Shown here: positions 31,536 to 40,156 of the stretch, piece by piece
Position numbering within the stretch: the first letter of the stretch is position 1
Layout: every line of letters begins with the position of its first letter
DNA from: Streptococcus oralis subsp. dentisani
GTDB taxonomy: Bacteria; Bacillota; Bacilli; Lactobacillales; Streptococcaceae
Length of the DNA stretch: 64,000 nucleotides
Assembly (NCBI RefSeq): GCF_007475365.1
Contig: NZ_CP034442.1
Coordinates: forward strand, 1,488,001-1,552,000
Direction: 5' to 3'
Made by a program: the position numbers and the translations under genes
Notes under the pieces: generated by a model
The model's input: the letters and a program-made list of their open reading frames with translations, nothing else
The model's database searches: none
Told to the model about the DNA's origin: nothing

Positions 31536-32093
31536 TTATTTTTCTTTTTTCTGTTTCTCGATTCTCTCTAACATTCTGTTTTTACGCTCCTCCAGTTCTT
31601 GGATTTGCTTGAGCAAAAGATCTGAAAAGTCACTATCGAGTTCTTCAGCCTCTCCACTACTATACCAATCTAAGGCGACAATGTGATTATTTTTATCAAA
31701 GCAGAAAATCACATCTCCATCACCGATGATAGACAGAAAAGGGATATAATTTACAAAGCCTAGTTCATGTAATTCTTTGGTCTTCAGTCGAATATCTAGA
31801 AAATCAGGTATCTCATTTGCAATGCCGTAAACCTTAATACCACGGCAAAATGTCCAAAATGGTGCCACATCAAATGCTTTAGCTCTAGGCCACAGTTCCT
31901 CCCTGACTTCCATATATAGTCCGCCTAGGGGTGACATGGTAAACTCTCTAAAGTCTTCTGGAAGACTGATTTGATACAGTTTTTCAAAATCTTGTATCTC
32001 CTCTTCGGAGGGTTCGTTTCCCATGCAGGCTACAACTTGGTAGGTTTTAGAATCATAATGATGAAAATAATCATAGATTTTTTCTAGTGACAT
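31536..32093 (-). CDS. SMI1/KNR4 (SUKH) family protein, likely immunity protein
   Basis: The 185-residue protein has the SUKH pattern EEEIQDFEKLYQISLPEDFREF near residues 30-50, then LGGLYMEV and FLSIIGDGDVIFCFDKNNHIVALDW. SUKH proteins neutralise polymorphic toxins. The C terminus is a charged coiled coil (QELEERKNRMLERIEKQKK). The ATG follows AGAGGAATAGCA and lies 12 bases after the DUF4241 stop, so the two form an operon. No toxin gene is nearby, so it looks like an orphan immunity gene. Confidence 0.8.
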   Translation of the reverse strand: MSLEKIYDYFHHYDSKTYQVVACMGNEPSEEEIQDFEKLYQISLPEDFREFTMSPLGGLYMEVREELWPRAKAFDVAPFWTFCRGIKVYGIANEIPDFLDIRLKTKELHELGFVNYIPFLSIIGDGDVIFCFDKNNHIVALDWYSSGEAEELDSDFSDLLLKQIQELEERKNRMLERIEKQKKEK

Positions 32094-32105
32094 TGCTATT
32101 CCTCT

Positions 32106-32828
32106 CTATTCTAGGTAAATATATTCGACAACTAAATCACAAAGCTGATTATCCTTATCATAGCCAAAGTAGACGGGATAGACTCCGTCTCCAAAACCTG
32201 ATTGGATCATCGGAATGCTTAGGTCAGTGTTGGGGATTTTAAAATTAATCCAATCCCCACCCTCACGTTGATAAAGGGGATTGTCTATGGCATGTTGAGC
32301 AAAAACTGCTGCAAAGAAATCATCGTAGATATTTTTGTCAGGATTTTCTTTATACCAATTATCTTCAAAATCGCAGTAGGCATTCTTGGTTTCAACATCT
32401 ACTATCGTTGCCAGACCTGCATCAACTGCAAATCCAAAATAAGAGTCTTTTTCAACAGCGTCTATATCTTCATCACCAGTCAGTGCTTCATAGTAGATGA
32501 CTGGTACTTGATCTGTAAATTGGATTCTCGTTGCTACATACCTGTAATGGTCTTCTTCTATCTTGGCTACTAAAGTTTTTAGTCTATATGTTCCTTTGGG
32601 AACAGATTGTAAGTAAGGCTTTTCCTCTCTACGGAGCCAGACCAAAGGATCGCGAACCAGAATTTCTCCGCTAGGGAAAGTCACTTCCCCCATATCCAAA
32701 ACAAAAATTTCTGCACCCTGTATTTCTTTCCTATCAAAACAGTCTGCATAATTGATAGACGAAGTGAGTAGATGTTTTATTTCTTGGTATTTCTGCAACC
32801 ATTCTTTTGAAACTTGTATTTTTTCCAT
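32106..32828 (-). CDS. DUF4241 domain protein
   Basis: The 240-residue protein fits the DUF4241 family: the central VRDPLVWLRREEKPYLQSVPKG, then YFGFAVDAGLATIVDVETKNAY and NFKIPNTDLSIPMIQSGFGDG near the end. DUF4241 proteins recur in toxin-immunity loci but their activity is not known to me. It precedes the SUKH gene on the same strand. The ribosome site before the ATG is weak. Confidence 0.75.
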   Translation of the reverse strand: MEKIQVSKEWLQKYQEIKHLLTSSINYADCFDRKEIQGAEIFVLDMGEVTFPSGEILVRDPLVWLRREEKPYLQSVPKGTYRLKTLVAKIEEDHYRYVATRIQFTDQVPVIYYEALTGDEDIDAVEKDSYFGFAVDAGLATIVDVETKNAYCDFEDNWYKENPDKNIYDDFFAAVFAQHAIDNPLYQREGGDWINFKIPNTDLSIPMIQSGFGDGVYPVYFGYDKDNQLCDLVVEYIYLE

Positions 32829-32923
32829 AAACGGTTTCTTTCTAAATCTTTTATTTTAGGTTGGTACTTTCTGAGTTAGAGAATTGTGTACTCATTATCA
32901 TTTTTCCTACAAATGCATTCATT

Positions 32924-33192
32924 CTATGCTTTTATTTCCCTAATGATCGAAAAAATTAGGTCTTTAAGATTTTCTGCCACATACACAACTTCATCAGGAT
33001 CATGGATATAGCCGATAATCTGCCCTTCTTTTCCCTCTGTATTCGGATCAAAATCCAGCATCAGGAAACAGCTGTCACAATACTCCATCCCTTTGAAAAA
33101 TACTCATCTAGTGCGGGTATATTTCCCTTTATAATATCACATACAATTTGTGGAACAGATTTAAAATTTCCTATATCTTTTAATTTGACCAT
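32924..33192 (-). pseudogene. Composite pseudogene: unknown N-terminal fragment joined to a SUKH-like C-terminal tail
   Basis: From ATG at 33192 the frame reads MVKLKDIGNFKSVPQIV and continues to a stop at 33061. In another frame, from about 33088, EYCDSCFLMLDFDP runs on through GQIIGYIHDPDEVVYVAENL to a stop at 32924; this is the typical end of a SMI1/KNR4 protein. The two frames overlap at the junction, as expected if a deletion fused two neighbouring immunity genes. Confidence 0.65.
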
Positions 33193-33217
33193 TTTAAGTC
33201 TCCTACAGATTATGTAC

Positions 33218-34282
33218 TCATCTGTTATAATTTATTTCCCCTAAAGGAAGCGGATTAGGATTTAAGCTTACCCAGAGAACTGAAAGTTCACACAAACGTT
33301 CAATTATAGTATCTTCATCACTGCCTTTTGCACGGATGCTGGAAATCAGTTCCTTAGTTTCTTCCAGTTCTTCTTCGGAAAGCGGTGTGCCTGAAGCGAA
33401 ATGATTTGGCAGGGCTTTAAGCATGTTCCGGTAGTGTTTATCCCAGTTGACACCGCCATTTCTATAGAGCTCATCCTGTACGCGCCCTGTTATACGGATC
33501 ACTTCGCCTTGTACAGTTTTCGCTGGCCCACTTGAAGGAATCAACATCTCCCAAAGTTCATCGTATTGCTTTTGCCAAGGACCATCTTCTACAATAATAG
33601 GAGAAACTCCGTCATGTACCTTGCGTTTCGGAGCAGGCTTTACATCAAACAGTGCATAGAGTCTCTCAAGCCCTGCTTCTGTTTCAGTCAAGTAATCTTT
33701 ATTAAAGTTTTCTCTGTGAAATTCAAAATCCTTTCCGATTAGTTCGACTCTTTCTGCCATATCAGGAGTTACCTCAGCGCCCGCCTTTATGAGCATTTCT
33801 GCAATTTCTGCTACCTGTGCAATATTAATCTGCCTACAAGTAGCAAGGGCTTCAGCTAAAGGAGTTCGTCCCATAACAGTTTTGGGATTAACATCTGCAC
33901 CTTTTTCAATCAAAAAACTGACTATCTTAGGTCGGAAAAACCTTGCTGCCGTATGTAGAGGTGTACTCCCATATGTATCAGTTTTTTGTATATCTCCGCC
34001 TAATTCATATAGCAGTTTTACAGTATCTCTCCCCAAAGTGGCATGTGTATATAATGGTGTACGCCCATAATAATCAGGAGTATTTACATCTAAACCCTGT
34101 TCCACCAGCCAGATAACAAGCTCATCAGGAACACCTCCAAAATGAAGTGCCGTATTTAAGCTGTATCTGCCGTCATGAGCAGTAAGCTCACATTTATCAT
34201 ATACGGCTTTAAGAGCTTCAATATCTCCTGCTGTAATCAGTTCATCAAAATTTTTAGGTAAGGTCACTCTTTTTTTGGACAT
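33218..34282 (-). CDS. Ankyrin-repeat protein in the immunity cluster
   Basis: The 354-residue protein has about four ankyrin repeats between residues 35 and 175 (LNTALHFGGVPDELVIWLV, GRTPLYTHATLGRDTVKLL, GSTPLHTAARFFRPKIVSFL, GRTPLAEAL). The C-terminal half is unrecognised. Ankyrin proteins often act as immunity partners in these arrays. The ATG follows AAAGGAGAAGAACA. It is followed on the same strand by the composite pseudogene. Confidence 0.8.
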   Translation of the reverse strand: MSKKRVTLPKNFDELITAGDIEALKAVYDKCELTAHDGRYSLNTALHFGGVPDELVIWLVEQGLDVNTPDYYGRTPLYTHATLGRDTVKLLYELGGDIQKTDTYGSTPLHTAARFFRPKIVSFLIEKGADVNPKTVMGRTPLAEALATCRQINIAQVAEIAEMLIKAGAEVTPDMAERVELIGKDFEFHRENFNKDYLTETEAGLERLYALFDVKPAPKRKVHDGVSPIIVEDGPWQKQYDELWEMLIPSSGPAKTVQGEVIRITGRVQDELYRNGGVNWDKHYRNMLKALPNHFASGTPLSEEELEETKELISSIRAKGSDEDTIIERLCELSVLWVSLNPNPLPLGEINYNR

Positions 34283-34327
34283 TGTTCTTCTCCTTTAATA
34301 TAAAACCAACATTTGCATTTTATATTT

Positions 34328-34735
34328 CTAAACCCACTTAAGCCCATTAACATTTTTAAGAATCATAGATCTTCCATCGTAGTCATTTTTTAACTCGATT
34401 TCTTTTTCCTTGACCGAAATGTTGTTGTACCAGTGATCTAAGCTGGCATATTTTCCTGTATGGATATTGATAAGCATACTTGTTATAGGATTCCAAGTCC
34501 CTTTCTTTACTGTTTCTGCAAGCAAATAATAGGCATCTAAAAATATGAGATTTCTTCCATACATCCAAAATGGAAGCTGAATATTTAACAAAGGCAATTT
34601 TGCAGAAAAAATATCATCTCCATGTGGTGGCACGGTTTCATAATGAAATTCTATCTCACTCCCATAATATGCTATCGTTGCTCCTTCGCAACCGATGCTT
34701 TGAGGAATCCCCTCCTCAGCTACTAAAAATTCCAT
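34328..34735 (-). CDS. Hypothetical protein in the immunity cluster
   Basis: The ORF encodes 135 residues starting MEFLVAEEGIPQSIG. It contains IAYYGSEIEFHYE, a hydrophobic MYGRNLIFLDAYYLLAETV and a basic/acidic C terminus. AAGGGG lies 6 bases before the ATG. I recognise no family. Its place among SUKH, DUF4241 and ankyrin genes suggests, but does not prove, an immunity role. Confidence 0.65.
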   Translation of the reverse strand: MEFLVAEEGIPQSIGCEGATIAYYGSEIEFHYETVPPHGDDIFSAKLPLLNIQLPFWMYGRNLIFLDAYYLLAETVKKGTWNPITSMLINIHTGKYASLDHWYNNISVKEKEIELKNDYDGRSMILKNVNGLKWV

Positions 34736-34786
34736 TGGCTTCCCCTTATGTTGTAATTGGATGAACTCCGACCAGACTCTCCACGT

Positions 34787-36019
34787 TTACAACCAGATGG
34801 TAAAGGTAATCACCTGTTTTTTGTAGGTGACAAAGATTTTCCCTCTAAACAGGCTGACAAGGTGTTGAGCCATAGAGAGGCCAATGCCATACCCAGAGGT
34901 GGTTTGGTTATTGTGTGATGTTTCAGCGCGATAAAAGCGGTCAAAGAAGCGTTTGATATTGGCAGGCCGCCCGTCTTTGTAGTCGTTAGATACGGTGATA
35001 CAGGTGCGCTTGCGTAGGAGATAGGCTTTGCGTTTGAGAGTTAGACGGATGGTGCCTGCTGGATCACAGTATTTGCGGGCATTGTCAAGAAGAATGCTAA
35101 GAAGCTCATAAAATTCCTCTTGGGCTACTTTTTCTATGATATCTGCTTCAATCAGGCTTTCAAAGTTTTTATCTTCCTTTTTAAAGAGGGGAGCAAAATC
35201 TGTCGCAACTTTCTCAGCAATAAGCGAGATATTTTGAGGAGCTAGTTTGATATCCTCTTGCTCCTCGAGCCGAGCAAGTCGGATCAGTCTTCCAATCAAG
35301 TGGTTGAGACGCTCGGTCTGTTCCTTGGTGCTGATACTCCACTCAGTCTCTCCTTCCATGAGTTCTTGAAGCTCGGTATTGGCCGAAATGATAGCCAGCG
35401 GTGTTTTGAGTTCATGACCTGCATTAGTGATAAACATCCGTTGTTTCTCATAGTTTTTGACGAAGGGACGGATAACAATCCCAGAAATCAAGGTAAAGAG
35501 CAGAGCAAGGAGAAATAGGCTAGCCAGTGATAACCAGATAGAGACTTGAAAGAGGGTGTCCCGTTCGCGAATGTAGTTGGTAGCTTCAAAGAAGACTAGG
35601 AGCTTGCCCGAAGCTGTCTGACTAATCTGGTAGGTGAAGTAGCGCCCGTTGCGAGTAATCGTGCCATAGGTTTCCGGTTTTTTAAGAATTTTCTGGAGAA
35701 AATCTCTGACGTCTGCTTCGGTCAGTGATTGGACATTCCCTAGAGAAATAGTGTAGTCATTCCCCTTTTCTCTGACAGAGAAATACTGAAAATTGTAGAT
35801 AATCCCTTCCTGGATGTTCTTTTTGGTGAAACTTTCCTTGATTTCATCTGTGATTGGGAGTTCGCCTTCATTTTTAGACAAGATGGAGAGGACGGTTTGG
35901 ATATTATCCTCTGTCTGAGTATAGACGATGCTATTCATCAAGACCAGAAAGAATGCAAGAATCAGAGCGATAGCAGCAGTGGCTGTGACAATAAACTTGA
36001 TGCGTAGTTTTCGAAACAT
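34787..36019 (-). CDS. relS: Sensor histidine kinase RelS-like
   Basis: The 410-residue protein has two membrane helices (about residues 8-30 and 157-180) around an extracellular domain, then the phosphoacceptor in NAGHELKTPLAIISA (His about 202), an N box ILLDNARKYCDP and a G box GYGIGLSMAQHLVSLF. It begins next to the relR stop. The order small alarmone synthetase - regulator - kinase is that of relPRS in S. mutans, where the pair controls relP. The signal sensed here is unknown. Confidence 0.8.
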   Translation of the reverse strand: MFRKLRIKFIVTATAAIALILAFFLVLMNSIVYTQTEDNIQTVLSILSKNEGELPITDEIKESFTKKNIQEGIIYNFQYFSVREKGNDYTISLGNVQSLTEADVRDFLQKILKKPETYGTITRNGRYFTYQISQTASGKLLVFFEATNYIRERDTLFQVSIWLSLASLFLLALLFTLISGIVIRPFVKNYEKQRMFITNAGHELKTPLAIISANTELQELMEGETEWSISTKEQTERLNHLIGRLIRLARLEEQEDIKLAPQNISLIAEKVATDFAPLFKKEDKNFESLIEADIIEKVAQEEFYELLSILLDNARKYCDPAGTIRLTLKRKAYLLRKRTCITVSNDYKDGRPANIKRFFDRFYRAETSHNNQTTSGYGIGLSMAQHLVSLFRGKIFVTYKKQVITFTIWL

Positions 36020-36694
36020 CTAGTCTCCTCCTGTCAGTTGGAAAGGCCCTTCTGCAGATCCTAAGATTTGCAAGTTGGACTGAACGCTTTGGAGTTTTTG
36101 GCGGAGATAGGAAATATAGAGAAAAACGAGCTCGTAATCCCTTTCTTCCAGCTCCTCTGGCCAGACTTGCTCTAGTAGTTGTTGACAACTGAGGGTCTGG
36201 TTAGCATGCTGAATGAGGAGGGTCAAGAGTTGAGTCTCCTTTTTCCCTAAACGAATGCTGTTTGTAGCAGCTAATTCTTGTTCGTTAATATCCAAGCGAG
36301 TATTTCCTAATTGGACCGTATCTGGGGTATAGTCCTCCAGACGGCGGGCAGTAGAACGGAGCCTAGCCAATAGTTCCTTGAGCGAGAAAGGCTTGGTCAA
36401 GTAGTCGTCGGCACCTGCATCGAGTCCGGTTACACGATCATCTACTTCAGCCATGGCTGTCAGCATGATAACGTGGGTCGTATTGCCCAACTGGCGAATT
36501 TCTTTGAGGGCTTCGATTCCAGTTTTGATTGGCATCATGATGTCAAAAATCATGAGGTGATAGTGGTTAGTTGTAGCTTTTTCGACAGCATCTTGTCCAT
36601 TAAAAACAGAATCAACGCCATAGCCTTCGCGTTCTAAAGCAACAGTGATGACGCGATTTAGTTGAGTTTCATCTTCGGCAAGTAGGATTTTCAT
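36020..36694 (-). CDS. relR: OmpR-family response regulator RelR-like
   Basis: The 224-residue protein has a receiver domain with the phospho-Asp in LMIFDIMMPIKTG (about residue 52) and KPFSLKELLARL, and a C-terminal winged helix (IRLGKKETQLLTLLIQ, YLRQKLQSVQS). The C-terminal part is shorter and more diverged than usual OmpR members. The ATG follows AAGGAGAACCT, and it lies between relP and relS with near-zero gaps. Confidence 0.8.
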   Translation of the reverse strand: MKILLAEDETQLNRVITVALEREGYGVDSVFNGQDAVEKATTNHYHLMIFDIMMPIKTGIEALKEIRQLGNTTHVIMLTAMAEVDDRVTGLDAGADDYLTKPFSLKELLARLRSTARRLEDYTPDTVQLGNTRLDINEQELAATNSIRLGKKETQLLTLLIQHANQTLSCQQLLEQVWPEELEERDYELVFLYISYLRQKLQSVQSNLQILGSAEGPFQLTGGD

Positions 36695-36703
36695 AGGTTC
36701 TCC

Positions 36704-37336
36704 TTAGTCTTGGTCAGATCGCTGAATCAAATCACGGATGGTCTGCATGGTCAAGTCACAAGAAGCAAGCTCATCGGCACAACGTTTGAGCTCGTGCGTG
36801 ATTCGTTCAGGGTTTTGGATGTTTTTCTTGTACTTCATCTGGTGCTCAAGGCTGGCCCAGGAATCCATGGCAATCGTGCGTAGCTGGATCTCAATAAAGT
36901 AGGTGCCTTGGGCATTTCCCAGACAGTCTGGGTAGGGGGTAGTCACCTCGAGAATCAGATGGTAAGAACGGTAGCCATTGGGTTTGACCTGACGGATATA
37001 GTCTTTCTCTTTAAAAATATGGATGGTGGGTATCTGACGAATATACTCTACGATGCGGTAGATATCATCTGTAAAGCCTGTGATAATCCGAACACCGATA
37101 GCATCACGGATTTCTTTAAGAGCGGATTGACTTGTCTGAGGAAGGCCTTTGCGTTGGCATTTTTCACGCATACTTTCCTCGGTTTTGATACGCGCATGCA
37201 AATGCTCATATAGTTTGAGGGAGGTTTCTTTTTTGTAATTAGCTGCGGCTTCTTCCATATCTTGAATAAAGGTCTGCAAGATAGTGGGTAAGTAGACTTC
37301 GCAAGGGCCATAGATAGAGTTCATAGGCTGTTCCAT
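36704..37336 (-). CDS. relP: Small (p)ppGpp synthetase RelP-like
   Basis: The protein is a single RelA/SpoT synthetase domain of about 210 residues, without hydrolase or regulatory domains. Family motifs are RDAIGVRIITGF, KPNGYRSYHLIL and EIQLRTIAMDSWASLEHQM. It makes the alarmone from ATP and GTP/GDP under stress. Starts at 37366, 37336 and 37324 are in frame. The first lies at a perfect 7-bp inverted repeat (GCTCGTA-GCAA-TACGAGC) that looks regulatory, so I chose 37336; none has a strong ribosome site. An extended -10 TGATATAAT is at 37392-37400 (minus strand). Confidence 0.85.
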   Translation of the reverse strand: MEQPMNSIYGPCEVYLPTILQTFIQDMEEAAANYKKETSLKLYEHLHARIKTEESMREKCQRKGLPQTSQSALKEIRDAIGVRIITGFTDDIYRIVEYIRQIPTIHIFKEKDYIRQVKPNGYRSYHLILEVTTPYPDCLGNAQGTYFIEIQLRTIAMDSWASLEHQMKYKKNIQNPERITHELKRCADELASCDLTMQTIRDLIQRSDQD

Positions 37337-37450
37337 TCTAAGAATGGCTCGTATTGCTACGAGCATAGATTCTAATAGTATTTGTCATTCTATTATATCA
37401 TGAAAGCGATAGCAGGGTGAGATTCTATTGATAAAGAGGGAACGAGAATT

Positions 37451-37479
37451 TTGACAAAGGAGTCCATTAGAGATATAAT
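37451..37479 (+). promoter_or_regulatory. Promoter of the CstR-like gene
   Basis: TTGACA (37451-37456) and TATAAT (37474-37479), spaced by 17 bp, form a consensus promoter. No TACCCC-type operator is seen here, so the repressor gene is probably not autoregulated. Confidence 0.85.
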
Positions 37480-37506
37480 GAAGAAAAATCGACCAAGGAT
37501 AAGAAG

Positions 37507-37764
37507 ATGACAAACTCAAAGTATATTACACGCCTGAAACGTTCAGAGGGGCAGTTGCGTGGAATTCAAAAGATGATCGAAGAAGAGCGTGATTGTGCAG
37601 ATATCATTACCCAGTTGACAGCGGTTCGTTCGAGTGTGGAGCGCGTGATTGAGATGATCATTACCGAGAATCTCACAGCCTGCATCAACCAACCCCTAGA
37701 CGACCCTGAGGCTCAAAAAGAGCGCTTAGAAAAAGCTGTTCAGTACCTTATCAAACGAAAATAG
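37507..37764 (+). CDS. cstR: CsoR-family repressor of the CstR (persulfide-sensing) type
   Basis: The 85-residue all-helical protein is in the DUF156/CsoR family (RLKRSEGQLRGIQKM). The sensing residues are Cys30 (EERDCADI) and Cys59 (TENLTACIN). In copper-sensing CsoR a histidine sits four residues before the second cysteine; here it is Asn, as in the persulfide sensor CstR. A rhodanese / CoA-persulfide reductase operon with a matching operator lies 2-5 kb downstream on the other strand, which supports this role. Confidence 0.8.
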   Translation: MTNSKYITRLKRSEGQLRGIQKMIEEERDCADIITQLTAVRSSVERVIEMIITENLTACINQPLDDPEAQKERLEKAVQYLIKRK

Positions 37765-37817
37765 TAGTTCTCTATGTGATAGAACAAGATAAGAAAGTAA
37801 ATCACAGGAGGGGAAAG

Positions 37818-39131
37818 ATGACAAAAGAAGAACGAGCAGAAAAATGGTTTCAGAGTGTTCCTGAGGCAGAAGCTATTCCTATACAAACTAAAATGGAGAT
37901 CTGTAGTCAGGCAGCGAAGCGAATGGCGTTTATCTGGCTTGGCCTACTTGGTGTGGAATGTTTGTTCCTATTCTGGGTCACTGGGGGTGAACTTTTTAAT
38001 CAAGTAGCGGACTTTCTAAATCAGCTATCAGAAGGGAGCCCCACAAAAAATCGATATAAGGGTCTCGCACTTGCAGAGACTCTTATTTGTCTGCCTGTCT
38101 TGATCTTTCCTAGTGTTGTTGCCCATTTCTTTAGACAAAATTGGATTCGAAAAGAGGCTGAAAAGGTTGTCAAAGAGATGGCCCCTGTTATAAGTGGTCA
38201 GCCCTATCTAGATGGAGACGATAGAGCAGATTTTTCTAGCATTTCCGGAAGAATCTTTGCGGATTGGGTGCTAGATGATGGTGAGAAGGAACAAAATGGC
38301 TTTGAACTTGAGGAAGTATGGCAGCAACTGGCAGCTGTCCAAGATGGTGATAGGGATTTTCTCACTTTAATACCTCAGCAACCAGTTAAACTAAAGGGGA
38401 GTCAGCTTGTATCGGATTTTGTACAGGTTTGTCAGGATGAAGATTCGGACGGTCTTCATTTTGAAATCAGTGTTGCCGATGTTGAACGGATCGACGAGAA
38501 TGTAATCTACGAAAAAAATGGGCTGAGCAAGAAAGAAACTCAAGACATGCTTCGGGCATATTTGGAGAACAGAGTCACATCAGAGCTAGAAGATTGGGAA
38601 ATTGTACTAGATATGCGGACAGATGAGCAGCAAAATATCGCAATCTATCAGGAAATAACCCAATTGCTAACAGATGATAGTGAGGTACGATCTCGTTTGA
38701 CCTCCTGTTTTGAATCACCGAAAGCCTATTTCAAGCAGTATGCAGATAGATACGACGAGCGGGGCATAGGCGAAGAAGTCGATGAAGCTACGATAAAATG
38801 GCTTGCTATTGCTGATGAACTGCTCGCTGTAGATGCAGTGATTGAGCTCGATTGGAAGACAGATAAGGACGAATTTCTGTACCAACTAGAGCCTCTGGCA
38901 GCTAAACAAACTCTTGATTTGGAGGAGAATTGGTTCGACGAGGGTGATGACATCCCTACTTGGTGTAAAATTTTGGACGAAAGATGGGCTGGATACGATT
39001 TCTGTCTTGCTTGTATGGATATTAATAGCGATAGTTATGTGCTATTTATCTGCAAGAGGGATATTCTGGAAAAATTAGTCACCTTGAGTCACACAATCAA
39101 TCAGCGTTTCGGCCATGCAAAAAATATGTAA
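37818..39131 (+). CDS. Membrane protein with a C-terminal DUF6630-like region
   Basis: The 437-residue protein has two membrane helices near the N terminus (RMAFIWLGLLGVECLFLFWV and TLICLPVLIFPSVVAHFF). A long acidic cytoplasmic part follows. The last 110 residues (IELDWKTDKDEFLYQLEPL, WCKILDERWAGYDFCLACMD) resemble DUF6630. The ATG at 37818 follows AGGAGGGGAAAG; an in-frame start at 37776 has no ribosome site. Function unknown. It sits between cstR and prdX with no obvious link. Confidence 0.7.
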   Translation: MTKEERAEKWFQSVPEAEAIPIQTKMEICSQAAKRMAFIWLGLLGVECLFLFWVTGGELFNQVADFLNQLSEGSPTKNRYKGLALAETLICLPVLIFPSVVAHFFRQNWIRKEAEKVVKEMAPVISGQPYLDGDDRADFSSISGRIFADWVLDDGEKEQNGFELEEVWQQLAAVQDGDRDFLTLIPQQPVKLKGSQLVSDFVQVCQDEDSDGLHFEISVADVERIDENVIYEKNGLSKKETQDMLRAYLENRVTSELEDWEIVLDMRTDEQQNIAIYQEITQLLTDDSEVRSRLTSCFESPKAYFKQYADRYDERGIGEEVDEATIKWLAIADELLAVDAVIELDWKTDKDEFLYQLEPLAAKQTLDLEENWFDEGDDIPTWCKILDERWAGYDFCLACMDINSDSYVLFICKRDILEKLVTLSHTINQRFGHAKNM

Positions 39132-39286
39132 TGGCTTGTGGCTATGCGGTGGAAAGAAAAGATGGGCTTGCTGGCTGGAAATCATGCCCATCCTAACAGT
39201 TGAGGTTTCGTCTAAGATAACTTGTATGAAAATGAAAGAAACCTAGAGATGCTTGGATATAAATTAGAAGAAAACCCATTTTGTGG

Positions 39287-39292
39287 TATAAT
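39287..39292 (+). promoter_or_regulatory. Extended -10 promoter before prdX
   Basis: TGGTATAAT carries both the TG extension and a perfect -10; the -35 (TTAGAA at 39264) is weak. The ribosome site AAAGGAGG follows. Confidence 0.6.
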
Positions 39293-39327
39293 TAAAGACA
39301 GTAAGACAAGTTAAAGGAGGCCAGCAA

Positions 39328-39816
39328 ATGGAAGCATACGAAAAAGTAGTAGAGATGCTAAATGGGCTAGATATTCCTTTTGAAATCGTGGAGCACGAGC
39401 CAGCCTTGACGACAGAGCAAGCCGATAGCTTTATCGAAGGGATCGAAGGCGTCCGTACCAAGACCATGTTTCTCACCAATAAAAAGAAAACCGCTTATTA
39501 TCTCGTGATTATGGATGATAAAAAGCGTCTGGATATGGACCTCTTGAAAGACTTGGTAGGAGCCAATAGAATCCGTATGGCTTCCTCTGAGAGCCTGTTT
39601 GAAAAAATGAGCTTGCCCGCAGGTGTAGTCTCTCCATTTGGTTTGCTGAACAATACTGACAAGGACATTCAAGTTTATTTTGACAAAGAAATCATGTCTG
39701 AAAAACGGATGAGTTTTCACCCCAATACCAATGAAAAAACTCTCTTTTTGGATACGACAGATATACTCAAATTCCTAGAAGCCATTGGCTATGAGGCTCA
39801 TATCATCGAGTTATAA
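39328..39816 (+). CDS. prdX: YbaK/ProX-type aminoacyl-tRNA deacylase
   Basis: The 162-residue protein has the YbaK fold: IPFEIVEHEPALTTEQAD at the N terminus, KTMFLTNKKKTAYYLVIMDD with the conserved lysine, and VSPFGLLNNTDKDIQVYFD. Proteins of this length hydrolyse mischarged Ala-tRNA(Pro) in trans. The ATG follows AAAGGAGGCCAGCAA. It is a single gene with its own promoter and terminator. Exact substrate cannot be told from sequence alone. Confidence 0.85.
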   Translation: MEAYEKVVEMLNGLDIPFEIVEHEPALTTEQADSFIEGIEGVRTKTMFLTNKKKTAYYLVIMDDKKRLDMDLLKDLVGANRIRMASSESLFEKMSLPAGVVSPFGLLNNTDKDIQVYFDKEIMSEKRMSFHPNTNEKTLFLDTTDILKFLEAIGYEAHIIEL

Positions 39817-39825
39817 AGATTAAAG

Positions 39826-39857
39826 AAACCGACTAAGTTCATCTTAATCGGTTTTTT
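39826..39857. terminator. Bidirectional terminator between prdX and the rhodanese gene
   Basis: AAACCGACTAA pairs with TTAATCGGTTT (one mismatch) around a short loop, with A and T runs on the two sides, between convergent genes. Confidence 0.85.
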
Positions 39858-39859
39858 GA

Positions 39860-40156
39860 TTATTCTACTTGACCGGGCCAAGCATTCATACCACCTTCTA
39901 CATTGATAACGGTGAGACCTTGGGCGCTGAGAAATTGACAGGCAGAGGCAGAACGCACTCCACCTTGACAAATGACATGGTATTCATGGTCAGGCTTGAG
40001 TTCTTTGTAGCCTTGCTCCAAGGTACTTAACGGAAGATTTTTTGCACCTGGCGCATGTCCTGCTTGAAACTCATGTACTTCACGTACATCGATAAGATCT
40101 AGTTTTTCATTTTGATATTTTTCATAAAAGTCAGCCATGCTGATATTAGTTACCAT
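39860..40156 (-). CDS. Single-domain rhodanese sulfurtransferase
   Basis: The 98-residue protein has the rhodanese start LIDVREVHEFQAGHAPGAKN and the active loop CQGGVRS with Cys63. It moves sulfane sulfur between thiols. Its start overlaps the end of the CoA-disulfide-reductase gene by 11 bp, so the two are co-translated. It is the last gene of the persulfide operon. Confidence 0.9.
   Translation of the reverse strand: MVTNISMADFYEKYQNEKLDLIDVREVHEFQAGHAPGAKNLPLSTLEQGYKELKPDHEYHVICQGGVRSASACQFLSAQGLTVINVEGGMNAWPGQVE

Noticed and set aside
37336..37366. Longer RelP start at 37366
   Set aside because: No ribosome site, and the added codons are the arms of a perfect inverted repeat next to the promoter; still possible, so noted in the relP entry.
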